5,416 nucleotides of DNA. It comes from Caulobacter sp. (GTDB lineage: Bacteria; Pseudomonadota; Alphaproteobacteria; Caulobacterales; Caulobacteraceae). The stretch is taken from contig JACMOF010000248.1 of the NCBI GenBank assembly GCA_014378155.1, forward strand, positions 1-5,416. Reading direction: 5' to 3'. Below, piece by piece: positions 1 to 5,416 of the stretch (within the stretch, counting starts at the first letter, position 1; each line of letters begins with the position of its first letter). Below the pieces are notes generated by a model, which made no database searches, was not told the DNA's origin, and saw only the letters and a program-made list of their open reading frames with translations. The translations under genes and the position numbers were made by a program.

Positions 1-1131
1 AAGGCCGCGCAGCTGCCCAGCCTCAGCGCCGCCGCCGGCGCCGAGCGGGCCAAGCAGAGTTACAACAACGGGATCCCCCCCGACTTCGTGCCTCAAGGCT
101 ATAATGACTACGGCCGCCTCAGCCTCGATTTCAGCTGGGAGTTGGACTTCTGGGGCAAGAACCGCGCGGCCGTCGCGGCCGCTACCTCCGAGACCCGCGC
201 CGCCCAGGCCGACGCCGCCCAGGCCCGGCTGATGCTGGCCACCTCGGTGGCGGGCGCCTATGCCGATCTGGGCCGGCTCTACGCCGAGCGCGACCTCGCC
301 GAACGGGCCGTGGCGTTACGGCTGGAGACCGAAAAGCTGGTCAGCGACCGGGTGACCAACGGCCTCGACACCCGCGGCGAGCTGCGCCAGGCCCAGGCGG
401 GTCCGCCGACCGCGCGCGCCGAACTGGCCTCGCTGGATGAGCAGATCGCCCAGACCCGCAATGGCCTGGCCGCCCTGCTGGGGGCCGGTCCCGACCGGGG
501 CCTGACCCTCGCTCGCCCGCACATCGCCAATCTCAAGCCCTTTGGCCTGCCCGTGAACCTCGCCGCCAACCTGATCGGCCGGCGCCCCGACATCGTCGCC
601 GCCAAGTGGCGGGCCGAAGCAAGCAAGCGGCGGATCGGCCAGGCCAGGGCGTCCTTCTATCCCAACGTCAATCTGGCCGCCGCCATCGGCGTGCAGTCGC
701 TGCACCTGGACAAGCTGCTGGACAGCGGCTCGGACGTCGGCAGCGTGGGTCCGGCCGTCAGCCTGCCGATCTTCGAGGGCGGCCGCCTGCGCGCCAACCT
801 CAAGGCCGCCGAGGCCGACCGCGATGTCGCCGTGGCCGCCTACGACTCCGCCGTCACCCAGGCCCTGCGCGAGGTCGCCGACGTCGCCGCCAGCGAGCGG
901 GCCCTGGCCACGCGGCTCAGTGAGAGCAATGCCGCGCTGGACGCCAGCGAGGACGGCTATCGCATCGCCAAGCTGCGCTATGAGGGCGGCCTTTCGACCT
1001 ACCAGAACGTGCTGATCGCCGAGCAGGCCGTGCTGACCAACCGTCGCGCGGTCGCCGTTCTCGACAGCCGCGCGCTAGTCCTGGACGTCGCCTTGGTGAG
1101 CGCCCTGGGCGGCGGCTTCGATCCGACCTGA
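1..1131 (+). CDS. Outer membrane factor of a tripartite efflux pump, NodT/OprM type (5' end missing)
   Basis: The frame is open from the first base, so the gene begins upstream; 376 codons and a TGA are present, and roughly 80-120 N-terminal residues, including the signal peptide and lipobox, are probably missing. The GTG at 88 is an internal valine codon, not the start. The family forms a trimeric channel through the outer membrane and periplasm that receives substrate from an inner-membrane pump. Visible hallmarks are the second-repeat motif NLIGRRPDIVAAKWRAEA (from about 568), then IGQARASFYPNV, the strand segment GPAVSLPIFEGGRLRANL (from about 748), and GLSTYQNVLIAEQAVL near the end. Alanine-rich helices before and after the RRPDI motif match the helical barrel. 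It lies 53 bases before the membrane fusion gene, as expected for its partner. One oddity is a Gly-Pro-Pro at 400-408 inside a predicted long helix. The family call is firm; the substrate is unknown. Confidence 0.93.
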   Translation, partial: KAAQLPSLSAAAGAERAKQSYNNGIPPDFVPQGYNDYGRLSLDFSWELDFWGKNRAAVAAATSETRAAQADAAQARLMLATSVAGAYADLGRLYAERDLAERAVALRLETEKLVSDRVTNGLDTRGELRQAQAGPPTARAELASLDEQIAQTRNGLAALLGAGPDRGLTLARPHIANLKPFGLPVNLAANLIGRRPDIVAAKWRAEASKRRIGQARASFYPNVNLAAAIGVQSLHLDKLLDSGSDVGSVGPAVSLPIFEGGRLRANLKAAEADRDVAVAAYDSAVTQALREVADVAASERALATRLSESNAALDASEDGYRIAKLRYEGGLSTYQNVLIAEQAVLTNRRAVAVLDSRALVLDVALVSALGGGFDPT

Positions 1132-1184
1132 TCTCTCGATCGCTTTTCGCCTTTTCCAATTCTCGCGCCTTCAGGACCTGCCCC

Positions 1185-2312
1185 ATGGCCGACACCGCCG
1201 CCTCAGCCAAACCCGCTCCAGCCGCCAACGGTCGCCGCCGCCAACTGCTGACCGGCCTGGCCGTCGTCGTGGCGGTGGGCGTCGTGCTGTGGATCCTTTA
1301 CGCCGTGCTGATCGGCGGCAAGCATGTCGAGACCGACAACGCCTATGTCGGGGCCGACACCGCCCAGGTGACGCCGCTGGTCAGCGGGCCGGTGGCCAAG
1401 GTGCTGGTCTCCGAGACCCAGATCGTCCAGGCCGGCCAGCCCCTGGTCGTCATAGACGACGCCGATGCCCAGATCGCCGTGCTCTCCGCCCAGGCCGCGC
1501 TCGGCCAGGCCCAGCGCAAGGTGCAGGGCTATTTCGCCAGCGACGCCGCCTTGGCTGGCCAGGTCCAGGCCCGCGACGCCGATATCGCCAGCGCCAGCGC
1601 CGCCTTAGCCGGCGCCCAGGCCAATCTTGAGCAGGCCCGGGTCGAGCTGTCGCGCCGCAAGGCTCTCTCGCAATCCGGCGCGGTGTCGGGCGAGGAGTTG
1701 ACCACCGCCCAGAGCCGCTTCACCAACGCCCAGTCGGCCCTGGCCGAGGCCCGCGCCGCCCAGTCCCAGGCCCAGGCCACCCGCAGCGCGGCCATCGGCT
1801 CGCGCGGCGTCAACACCGCCCTGATCTCCGGCTTGCCCGCCGGCAAGAATCCCGAGGTGGTCGCCGCCGAGGCCCGTCTGGCGGGCGCCCAGCTGGCCCT
1901 GACCCGCACCGTACTGCGCGCCCCGATCGCCGGGGTGGTGTCCAAGAAGAGCGTGCAGGTCGGCCAACAGGTCCAGGTGGGCGCGCCGCTGATGGCCATC
2001 GTCCCGACCACCACCGCCTATGTCGACGCCAACTTCAAGGAAGTGCAGCTGGACAAGGTGGCCATCGGCCAGCCGGTGACCCTGACCTCGGATCTCTACG
2101 GCCGCCACGTCAAGTTCCACGGCAAGGTCGTGGGCCTGTCGGGCGGCACCGGCTCGGCCTTTTCGCTGATCCCGGCCCAGAACGCTTCGGGCAACTGGAT
2201 CAAGGTGGTCCAGCGCCTGCCGGTGCGCATCGCCCTGGATCCGGCCGACCTCAAGGCGCACCCCCTGCGCGTGGGCCTGTCGATGAAGGTCGCGATCGAC
2301 ATCTCCAAATAG
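1185..2312 (+). CDS. emrA: EmrA/HlyD-type membrane fusion protein of an MFS efflux pump
   Basis: The 375-residue product is a periplasmic adaptor linking the inner-membrane transporter to the outer membrane factor. A short Ala/Pro-rich cytoplasmic tail is followed by one membrane helix at about residues 20-43. Next come the EmrA-type motif TDNAYV (50-55) and a first lipoyl half (about 60-92, SGPVAKVLVSETQIVQAGQ). An Ala/Gln-rich alpha-hairpin covers about 95-240, and the second lipoyl half contains RAPIAGVVSKKSVQVGQQV (245-263). The beta-barrel part includes ANFKE (282-286), GSAFSLIPAQNASGNW (323-338) and QRLPVRI, which are typical of the EmrA branch rather than of RND adaptors. Length is normal (EmrA is about 390). 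The ATG at 1185 has AGGA at 1173-1176, eight bases upstream, and gives a sensible N-terminus. The EmrB-like gene follows after 46 bases, so the two are almost certainly co-transcribed. The symbol is given for the family; orthology is not proved. Confidence 0.93.
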   Translation: MADTAASAKPAPAANGRRRQLLTGLAVVVAVGVVLWILYAVLIGGKHVETDNAYVGADTAQVTPLVSGPVAKVLVSETQIVQAGQPLVVIDDADAQIAVLSAQAALGQAQRKVQGYFASDAALAGQVQARDADIASASAALAGAQANLEQARVELSRRKALSQSGAVSGEELTTAQSRFTNAQSALAEARAAQSQAQATRSAAIGSRGVNTALISGLPAGKNPEVVAAEARLAGAQLALTRTVLRAPIAGVVSKKSVQVGQQVQVGAPLMAIVPTTTAYVDANFKEVQLDKVAIGQPVTLTSDLYGRHVKFHGKVVGLSGGTGSAFSLIPAQNASGNWIKVVQRLPVRIALDPADLKAHPLRVGLSMKVAIDISK

Positions 2313-2358
2313 CCCGACCCACTCAACGGGCTCGCTGATCAGATCCAAGGAGCGCCGC

Positions 2359-3921
2359 ATGGCCGCCCAGGACTCCCCTCCCGCCGACGGCGGCCCCGCG
2401 CCGATGACCGGCATGATGCTGGCGGTCACCTCGATCGCCCTGGCGCTGGGCACCTTCATGCAGGTGCTGGACGGCACCATCGCCAACGTCTCGATCCCGA
2501 CCATCGCCGGCAATCTGGGCGTCAGCACCAGCCAGGGCACCTGGGTGATCACCTCGTTCGCCGTGGCCAACGGCGTTTCGGTGCCCCTGACCGGCTGGCT
2601 GATGGGACGCTACGGGGTCGTCAAGACCTTCGTCGTCTCGGTGATCCTGTTCACCATCGCTTCGTTCCTCTGCGGAATCTCGTGGAGCCTGCCGTCCCTG
2701 ATCGGCTTCCGCATCCTGCAGGGCCTGGTCTCGGGTCCGATGATCCCGGGCTCGCAAGCCCTGCTGATCATGATCTTTCCGCCAAACAAGCGGGGAACCG
2801 CCCTGGCTATCTGGTCGATGACGACCCTGGTGGCGCCAATCTGCGGGCCGATCCTGGGCGGCTACATCTCCGACAACTTCGCCTGGCCTTGGATCTTCCT
2901 GATCAATGTGCCCGTCGGCTTGATCTGCGCCTTCCTCTGCTGGCGCGGGATGAACAGCCGCGAGACCCCCACCCGCAAGGTGCCCATCGACACCACCGGC
3001 TTCATGCTTCTGCTGGTCTGGGTGGGCGCCCTGCAGGTCATGCTCGACACCGGCAAGGAAGCTGACTGGTTCAACTCGCCAGCCATCGTGGTGGAACTGC
3101 TGGTGGCCATTGTCGGTTTCGTCGCCTGGGTGATCTGGGAGCTGCACGAGAAGTACCCGATCGTCGACCTGTCACTGTTCAAGTCGCGCAACTTCGCCCT
3201 GGGCACCCTGGCCTTCTGCCTGGGCTATGCGGTGTTCTTCGGCAGCAACCTGCTTCAGCCGCTGTGGCTGCAGACCCGGATGGGCTACATCGCCACCTGG
3301 GCCGGCCTGGTCGCCGCGCCCAGCGGCGTGGTGGCCGTGATCCTGACGCCGTTCGCCGCGCGGATCATGCAGAAGGTCGACGCCCGCTGGACCGCCACCC
3401 TGTCGATGGCCGCCTTTGCCCTGTCGTTCTACATGCGCTCGGGCTTCACGCCGGACGTCGACTTCAAGGCCCTGGTCTGGCCGATGCTGGTGCAGGGGGT
3501 GGCGATGAGCACCTTCTTCATCTCGATGGTCACCATCTCGCTCAATGGCGTGCCGCCCCAGCAACTGCCGTCGGCCTCGGGCCTGTCGAACTTCTCGCGG
3601 ATCACCGCCGGCAGCTTCGCCGCCTCCCTGACCACCACGATCTGGGACCGCAGCGAAGCGGCGCACCAGACGCGCATCGCCGAAACCATGAGCTCCAACG
3701 ATCCGGCCTGGCTGGCGGCGGTGGAGCACATGCAGGCGGTGGGCATGAGCCATGCCCAGGCGGTGGGCGCGGCGACCGGCCAGGTGGTCAACCAAGCCTA
3801 TCTGCTGGCCACCCTCGACTTCTTCCGCGCCTCGGCCTGGCTGACAGTGCTGCTGATCCCCTGCATCTGGCTGACCAGGAAAGCCATGGAAAGCGGCGGC
3901 GCCCCGCCGCCTGCCGACTAG
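2359..3921 (+). CDS. emrB: EmrB/QacA-type DHA2 multidrug transporter, 14-helix MFS
   Basis: The 520-residue protein is an inner-membrane proton-coupled drug antiporter of the DHA2 branch, normal in length. DHA2 motifs appear in order: LDGTIANVSIPTI in helix 1 (37-49, with Asp38), motif A-like GWLMGRYGVVKTF (79-91), motif B-like RILQGLVSGPMIPGSQALL (118-136, with Arg118), and the antiporter motif C region APICGPILGGYI (159-170) followed by WPWIFLINVPVG (176-187). Fourteen hydrophobic segments can be placed at roughly 18-40, 60-82, 88-108, 112-138, 146-168, 174-196, 212-230, 242-261, 277-298, 312-332, 343-360, 370-393, 405-425 and 487-507. The stretch 430-480 is a polar, probably periplasmic loop before the last helix, as in EmrB. 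The ATG at 2359 has a strong AAGGAG at 2347-2352, six bases upstream. It is the last pump gene and pairs with the two upstream products as an EmrAB-TolC-like complex. Substrates of this family are hydrophobic drugs and uncouplers; which one applies here is unknown. Confidence 0.95.
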   Translation: MAAQDSPPADGGPAPMTGMMLAVTSIALALGTFMQVLDGTIANVSIPTIAGNLGVSTSQGTWVITSFAVANGVSVPLTGWLMGRYGVVKTFVVSVILFTIASFLCGISWSLPSLIGFRILQGLVSGPMIPGSQALLIMIFPPNKRGTALAIWSMTTLVAPICGPILGGYISDNFAWPWIFLINVPVGLICAFLCWRGMNSRETPTRKVPIDTTGFMLLLVWVGALQVMLDTGKEADWFNSPAIVVELLVAIVGFVAWVIWELHEKYPIVDLSLFKSRNFALGTLAFCLGYAVFFGSNLLQPLWLQTRMGYIATWAGLVAAPSGVVAVILTPFAARIMQKVDARWTATLSMAAFALSFYMRSGFTPDVDFKALVWPMLVQGVAMSTFFISMVTISLNGVPPQQLPSASGLSNFSRITAGSFAASLTTTIWDRSEAAHQTRIAETMSSNDPAWLAAVEHMQAVGMSHAQAVGAATGQVVNQAYLLATLDFFRASAWLTVLLIPCIWLTRKAMESGGAPPPAD

Positions 3922-3934
3922 CCGCCCTACCCTT

Positions 3935-3972
3935 CCCTCTCAACGCCGCCTAAGATAGCCGCGTCGAGAGGG
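3935..3972 (+). promoter_or_regulatory. Inverted repeat covering the putative ribosome binding site of the GntR gene
   Basis: CCCTCTC at 3935-3941 is exactly complementary to GAGAGGG at 3966-3972, with 24 bases between. The right arm is the only purine-rich Shine-Dalgarno candidate before the ATG at 3985, at a rather long 12-base spacing. Pairing would mask that site in the mRNA. The loop carries TAAGAT (3951-3956), a 4-of-6 match to a -10 hexamer, but I find no matching -35, so an independent promoter for the regulator is not established. Seven base pairs with a long loop could easily arise by chance. Confidence 0.3.
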
Positions 3973-3984
3973 CCTCAAGACAAC

Positions 3985-4755
3985 ATGACGACGCCGACCG
4001 CCAATCCCCTGCGCCTCTACCAGCGCGTGGCCGCGTCGATCGGCCAGGCCATCGCCGACGGCCGCTACCTGCCCGGCCAGCGCCTGGCCTCCGAGCGCGA
4101 CCTGGCCGAGGAGTTCGGCGTCAGCCGGCCCACCGTGCGCCGAGCGGTCATCGCCCTGGAGATGCGCGGCCAGTTGGAGGCCAAGCAGGGCTCGGGCGTC
4201 TATGTCCGCCAGCCCGGTCCGCAACCACCAATCCCGCGCGACCTCGATATCGGCGCCTTCGACCAGGCCGAGGCGCGCCGCCTGTTCGAGGGCGAGGCCG
4301 CCGCCTTGGCCGCCACGCTGATCACCGAGGAGGGACTGGTCTATCTCGAGACGCTTCTGGCCGAGATGAACAGCGAGGAATCGACCAAGGAACAGTCGGA
4401 ACTGGCCGACCGCCAATTCCACATCACCATCGCCCAGGCCACCCGCAACAGCGCGATCGTCCTCGTGGTCGAGAACACCTGGGACCTGCGTTACAAGTCG
4501 CGCCTGTGCATGCAGATGCTGGAAAAGGCCCGGCACGTGCGCAAGCGGCCGCTGAACGACGAGCATCAGGACATCATCGAGAGCCTTCGCACCCGCGACC
4601 CCAAGGCCGCCCGCGCCGCCATGCAGACCCACCTGGGCGGTTTGATCGAGAACCTGCTGCTGACCGCCGAACTGGAAGCCATGGAACAAACCCGCGAGCG
4701 CCTGGCCAGCAAGCGCGAGGAAATCGCCCTGAGAGCCGCCAGCGCCGCCAAGTAG
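3985..4755 (+). CDS. GntR-family transcriptional regulator, FadR/FCD subgroup, ExuR/UxuR-like
   Basis: The 256-residue protein is a one-component DNA-binding regulator. Residues about 10-76 form the winged helix-turn-helix: LYQRVAASIGQAIADGRYLP, then GQRLASERDLAEEFGVSRPT with recognition helix 47-62, and the wing GSGVYV (69-74). The opening RLYQRVA closely recalls E. coli ExuR (RRLYQQLA), which supports the ATG at 3985. Residues about 94-222 are the FCD ligand-binding domain; Asp142 and His146 (in ADRQFHITIAQATRN), His194 (DEHQDII) and His216 (MQTHL) fit the usual Asp/His metal site, so an organic acid or sugar-acid ligand is plausible. The last ~35 residues form a charged helix rich in Glu, Arg and Ala. 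It starts 63 bases after the transporter stop on the same strand, so read-through from the pump operon is possible. Family knowledge points to hexuronate or related carbon metabolism; a GntR/FadR-type operator lies about 600 bases downstream before a dead receptor gene. The exact ligand is not known. Confidence 0.9.
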   Translation: MTTPTANPLRLYQRVAASIGQAIADGRYLPGQRLASERDLAEEFGVSRPTVRRAVIALEMRGQLEAKQGSGVYVRQPGPQPPIPRDLDIGAFDQAEARRLFEGEAAALAATLITEEGLVYLETLLAEMNSEESTKEQSELADRQFHITIAQATRNSAIVLVVENTWDLRYKSRLCMQMLEKARHVRKRPLNDEHQDIIESLRTRDPKAARAAMQTHLGGLIENLLLTAELEAMEQTRERLASKREEIALRAASAAK

Positions 4756-4772
4756 CCTCAGGCGGAAGACCA

Positions 4773-4794
4773 CCGGACCCGCGAACAGGTCCGG
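4773..4794 (+). terminator. Possible terminator hairpin after the GntR gene
   Basis: CCGGACC at 4773-4779 pairs perfectly with GGTCCGG at 4788-4794 around an eight-base loop, 17 bases past the regulator stop codon. The stem is GC-rich and correctly placed. There is no following T-tract (the next bases are ccggcagggtcg), so it is at best a weak or factor-assisted terminator. Confidence 0.45.
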
Positions 4795-4857
4795 CCGGCA
4801 GGGTCGTGAAGAGCCCGAGAGTGAATTTGCTTCATATCAAAGCGTCGTCCAAAATCC

Positions 4858-4943
4858 CCGTCTCTCCGGCGAAGGGCGGGCCCAGGTGAAGCCCACGAGC
4901 CGCTCAGCATGAATATGGATCTTGGCCTTCGCCGGGAAGACGG
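4858..4943. repeat. REP/BIME-like intergenic inverted repeat
   Basis: The left arm 4858-4875 reads, in reverse complement, CCTTCGCCGGAGAGACGG; the right arm 4926-4943 reads CCTTCGCCGGGAAGACGG, a 16-of-18 match, with 50 bases between. The core CCTTCGCCGG..GACGG resembles the CTTCGCCGGGATGACG repetitive palindromes I recall as abundant between genes in Caulobacter and other alphaproteobacteria. That makes a paired REP element likely; copy number cannot be judged from one window. It sits between the end of the regulator gene and the next repeat. Such elements can form cruciforms or mRNA hairpins, but no function is shown here. Confidence 0.7.
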
Positions 4944-4946
4944 AGG

Positions 4947-5053
4947 TTAGAGCGGTCGCTTCCATGTAAGCCAAACGCGCGCTGGGGCATTTTTCGAGCG
5001 AAGTGGTTTCGGTTCGCGTGAAGAAAAAATGCGTCAAAACAAAAGATTAGAGC
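4947..5053. repeat. Alphaproteobacterial palindromic intergenic repeat bounded by TTAGAGC
   Basis: The core 4987-5032 is an imperfect palindrome. GCATTTTT (4987-4994) pairs with AAAAATGC (5025-5032), and inside it TTCGAGCGAA is complementary at 8 of 10 positions to TTCGCGTGAA. The segment GAGCGAAGTGG, TTCGCGTGAAGA, AATGCGTCAAAACAAAA and TAGAGC follows a pattern I recognise from many alphaproteobacterial intergenic regions, where it commonly ends in CTAGAGC. TTAGAGC occurs at 4947-4953 and again at 5047-5053. The left boundary is uncertain; the confident part is about 4984-5053. Base composition here is clearly more AT-rich than in the genes. The stretch has no supported coding sequence. Confidence 0.65.
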
Positions 5054-5059
5054 TCACGG

Positions 5060-5074
5060 CCTGACGCAGTCAGG
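5060..5074. terminator. Short hairpin beyond the end of the receptor remnant
   Basis: CCTGAC (5060-5065) and GTCAGG (5069-5074) form a perfect six-pair stem with a GCA loop. Read on the minus strand it lies 12 bases past the receptor remnant's stop codon, and a T-rich run (TCTTTTGTTTTG) begins about 14 bases further on, inside the neighbouring repeat. It may be the relic of the receptor gene's terminator, though the T-run is too distant for a standard intrinsic terminator. Confidence 0.35.
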
Positions 5075-5086
5075 TCGGGAAATGCT

Positions 5087-5289
5087 CTAGAAGTTCACGT
5101 CCAGACGCGCGCCGAAGTCGCGGAAGGCGCCGCAGCGGGTGAACCAGGTGCGGCCCAAGGCGGTCGGGATCGCCGGGTTGCTGTAGCCCGACGCGCCATT
5201 CCCCAGGCCCTAGGCCTAACGCTGGTCGAGCAGGTTGTTGGCGACCGCGATCACGGCCGTGAAGGCAACAAAGCCCGTTGGATATTCAT
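5087..5289 (-). pseudogene. TonB-dependent receptor remnant: start region fused out of frame to the C-terminal tail
   Basis: On the minus strand the stop TAG at 5087-5089 ends a frame coding for GLGNGASGYSNPAIPT, ALGRTWFTRC and GAFRDFGARLDVNF. Such a tail ending in a beta-strand with terminal phenylalanine is typical of outer membrane receptors. The same frame continues upstream as TAVIAVANNLLDQR, matching the NNLLD(Q/K)RY segment shared by TonB-dependent receptors. Between these parts stand two in-frame TAG codons (5216-5218 and 5210-5212) where related proteins would have tyrosines (RYAYG), one base change from TAC or TAT each. At the 5' side, ATG at 5287-5289 opens MNIQRALL, which looks like a receptor signal-peptide start, but it reaches TGA at 5251-5253 after 12 codons because the tail is in another frame. 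Normal receptors have 700 or more residues; about 65 codons remain. A large internal deletion with later point decay is the simplest reading. The assignment rests on motif recognition over a short tail. Confidence 0.75.
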
Positions 5290-5296
5290 GATGGTT

Positions 5297-5305
5297 CCCC
5301 TCCCT
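5297..5305 (-). promoter_or_regulatory. Shine-Dalgarno sequence of the receptor remnant
   Basis: AGGGAGGGG on the minus strand ends seven bases before the ATG at 5287-5289. It is a strong ribosome binding site with good spacing, which supports that ATG as the original start of the receptor gene and shows that the initiation region survived the deletion. Confidence 0.65.
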
Positions 5306-5315
5306 CGCGGACGCC

Positions 5316-5325
5316 CAACCGGTTG
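5316..5325. repeat. Perfect 10-base palindrome CAACCGGTTG in the leader of the remnant
   Basis: The sequence is its own reverse complement and lies between the operator and the Shine-Dalgarno sequence. It could be a small protein-binding site or chance; no specific factor is recognised. Confidence 0.25.
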
Positions 5326-5337
5326 CTCCGGCCATTT

Positions 5338-5347
5338 TTGGCGCCAA
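5338..5347. promoter_or_regulatory. Perfect palindrome TTGGCGCCAA next to the GntR-type operator
   Basis: This 10-base palindrome shares the TTGG..CCAA outer arms of the neighbouring operator and is separated from it by one base (5348). It may be a second, shorter-spaced binding site or a site for another dimeric regulator. The half-site lacks the GGT/ACC step expected for FadR-type proteins, so assignment to the same regulator is uncertain. Confidence 0.3.
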
Positions 5348-5348
5348 C

Positions 5349-5361
5349 TTGGTCAGACCAA
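5349..5361. promoter_or_regulatory. GntR/FadR-type operator TTGGTCAGACCAA
   Basis: Apart from its central base, the 13-base site is a perfect inverted repeat. Its core TGGTCNGACCA agrees with the E. coli FadR consensus and its TTGGTnnnACCAA arms with PdhR sites; all belong to the FCD subgroup of GntR regulators, the class encoded at 3985. It lies 60 bases upstream of the remnant's ATG, a normal operator position. On the minus strand GTTACATT (5375-5382) is a loose match to the Caulobacter-type -10 GCTANAWC, which would place the operator just past the transcription start and favour repression; no well-spaced -35 was found. The site could equally serve a forward gene beyond the window's end. 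Binding by the local regulator is inference. Confidence 0.6.
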
Positions 5362-5416
5362 AATGACGAACGGAAATGTAACTTGCCAAGCCAGGGCTGA
5401 AACCAACGTTATATGC

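Noticed and set aside
88..90. GTG as the start of the outer membrane factor gene
   Set aside because: The frame is open and family-like upstream to base 1 (LPSLSAAAGAERA), so this is an internal valine.
2311..2332. Inverted repeat AGCCCG/CGGGCT between the EmrA- and EmrB-like genes
   Set aside because: A six-pair stem with a ten-base loop and no T-tract inside a short intra-operon gap; not convincing as a terminator or attenuator.
1605..2570. Long minus-strand frame opposite the EmrA/EmrB-like genes
   Set aside because: It is an antisense shadow of high-GC coding sequence, is full of Gly/Ala/Arg/His, and spans two well-supported genes on the other strand.
4837..5037. 66-codon open frame on the minus strand
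   Set aside because: It runs across both intergenic repeats, has no ribosome binding site worth noting, and its composition (MTHFFFTRTETT...) looks like translated palindromes.
4858..5053. CRISPR array or tRNA/rRNA gene in the non-coding island
   Set aside because: There are no regularly spaced identical direct repeats and no cloverleaf; the repeated motifs are explained by two palindromic interspersed elements.
5384..5415. Forward promoter (TTGCCA ... TATATG) at the window's right edge
   Set aside because: The -35 match is 5 of 6, but the spacing to TATATG is 20 bases and the window ends before any gene, so it cannot be supported.

Overview
The window is high-GC DNA whose codon use is strongly biased to G/C in third positions. 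It most resembles an alphaproteobacterium of the Caulobacterales (Caulobacter or Phenylobacterium type). The basis is a NodT-type outer membrane factor, a decayed TonB-dependent receptor, and two intergenic palindromic repeats of a kind I recall from alphaproteobacterial genomes. This placement is an inference from sequence style; no marker gene is present.

Bases 1-3921 hold a co-directional three-gene set for a tripartite drug efflux pump. It comprises a NodT-family outer membrane factor (5' end cut by the window edge), an EmrA/HlyD-type membrane fusion protein, and an EmrB-type 14-helix DHA2 transporter of the major facilitator superfamily. Gaps of 53 and 46 bases suggest one operon. Together the three would span inner membrane, periplasm and outer membrane and export a substrate that cannot be read from the sequence.

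Bases 3985-4755 encode a GntR-family regulator of the FadR/FCD subgroup whose N-terminus looks most like the hexuronate regulators ExuR/UxuR. It follows the pump gene on the same strand, but its family suggests a role in sugar-acid metabolism rather than in drug efflux.

Bases 4756-5086 hold no gene. They contain a possible terminator hairpin, a REP-like inverted repeat, a second alphaproteobacterial palindromic repeat, and a further small hairpin.

Bases 5087-5361, on the minus strand, are the most interesting part. They hold a collapsed TonB-dependent receptor gene. A promoter-side region with a perfect GntR/FadR-type operator (TTGGTCAGACCAA), a strong Shine-Dalgarno sequence and a signal-peptide-like start (MNIQRALL) are joined out of frame to the last ~60 codons of a receptor beta-barrel, which carry two further in-frame TAG codons. 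The simplest reading is that the regulator at 3985 once controlled, or still binds beside, a TonB-dependent uptake gene that has lost nearly all its coding sequence. I see no convincing wholly new system here; the points worth checking are the regulator/operator/dead-receptor locus, the palindrome cluster around the operator, and a possible hairpin masking the regulator's ribosome binding site.
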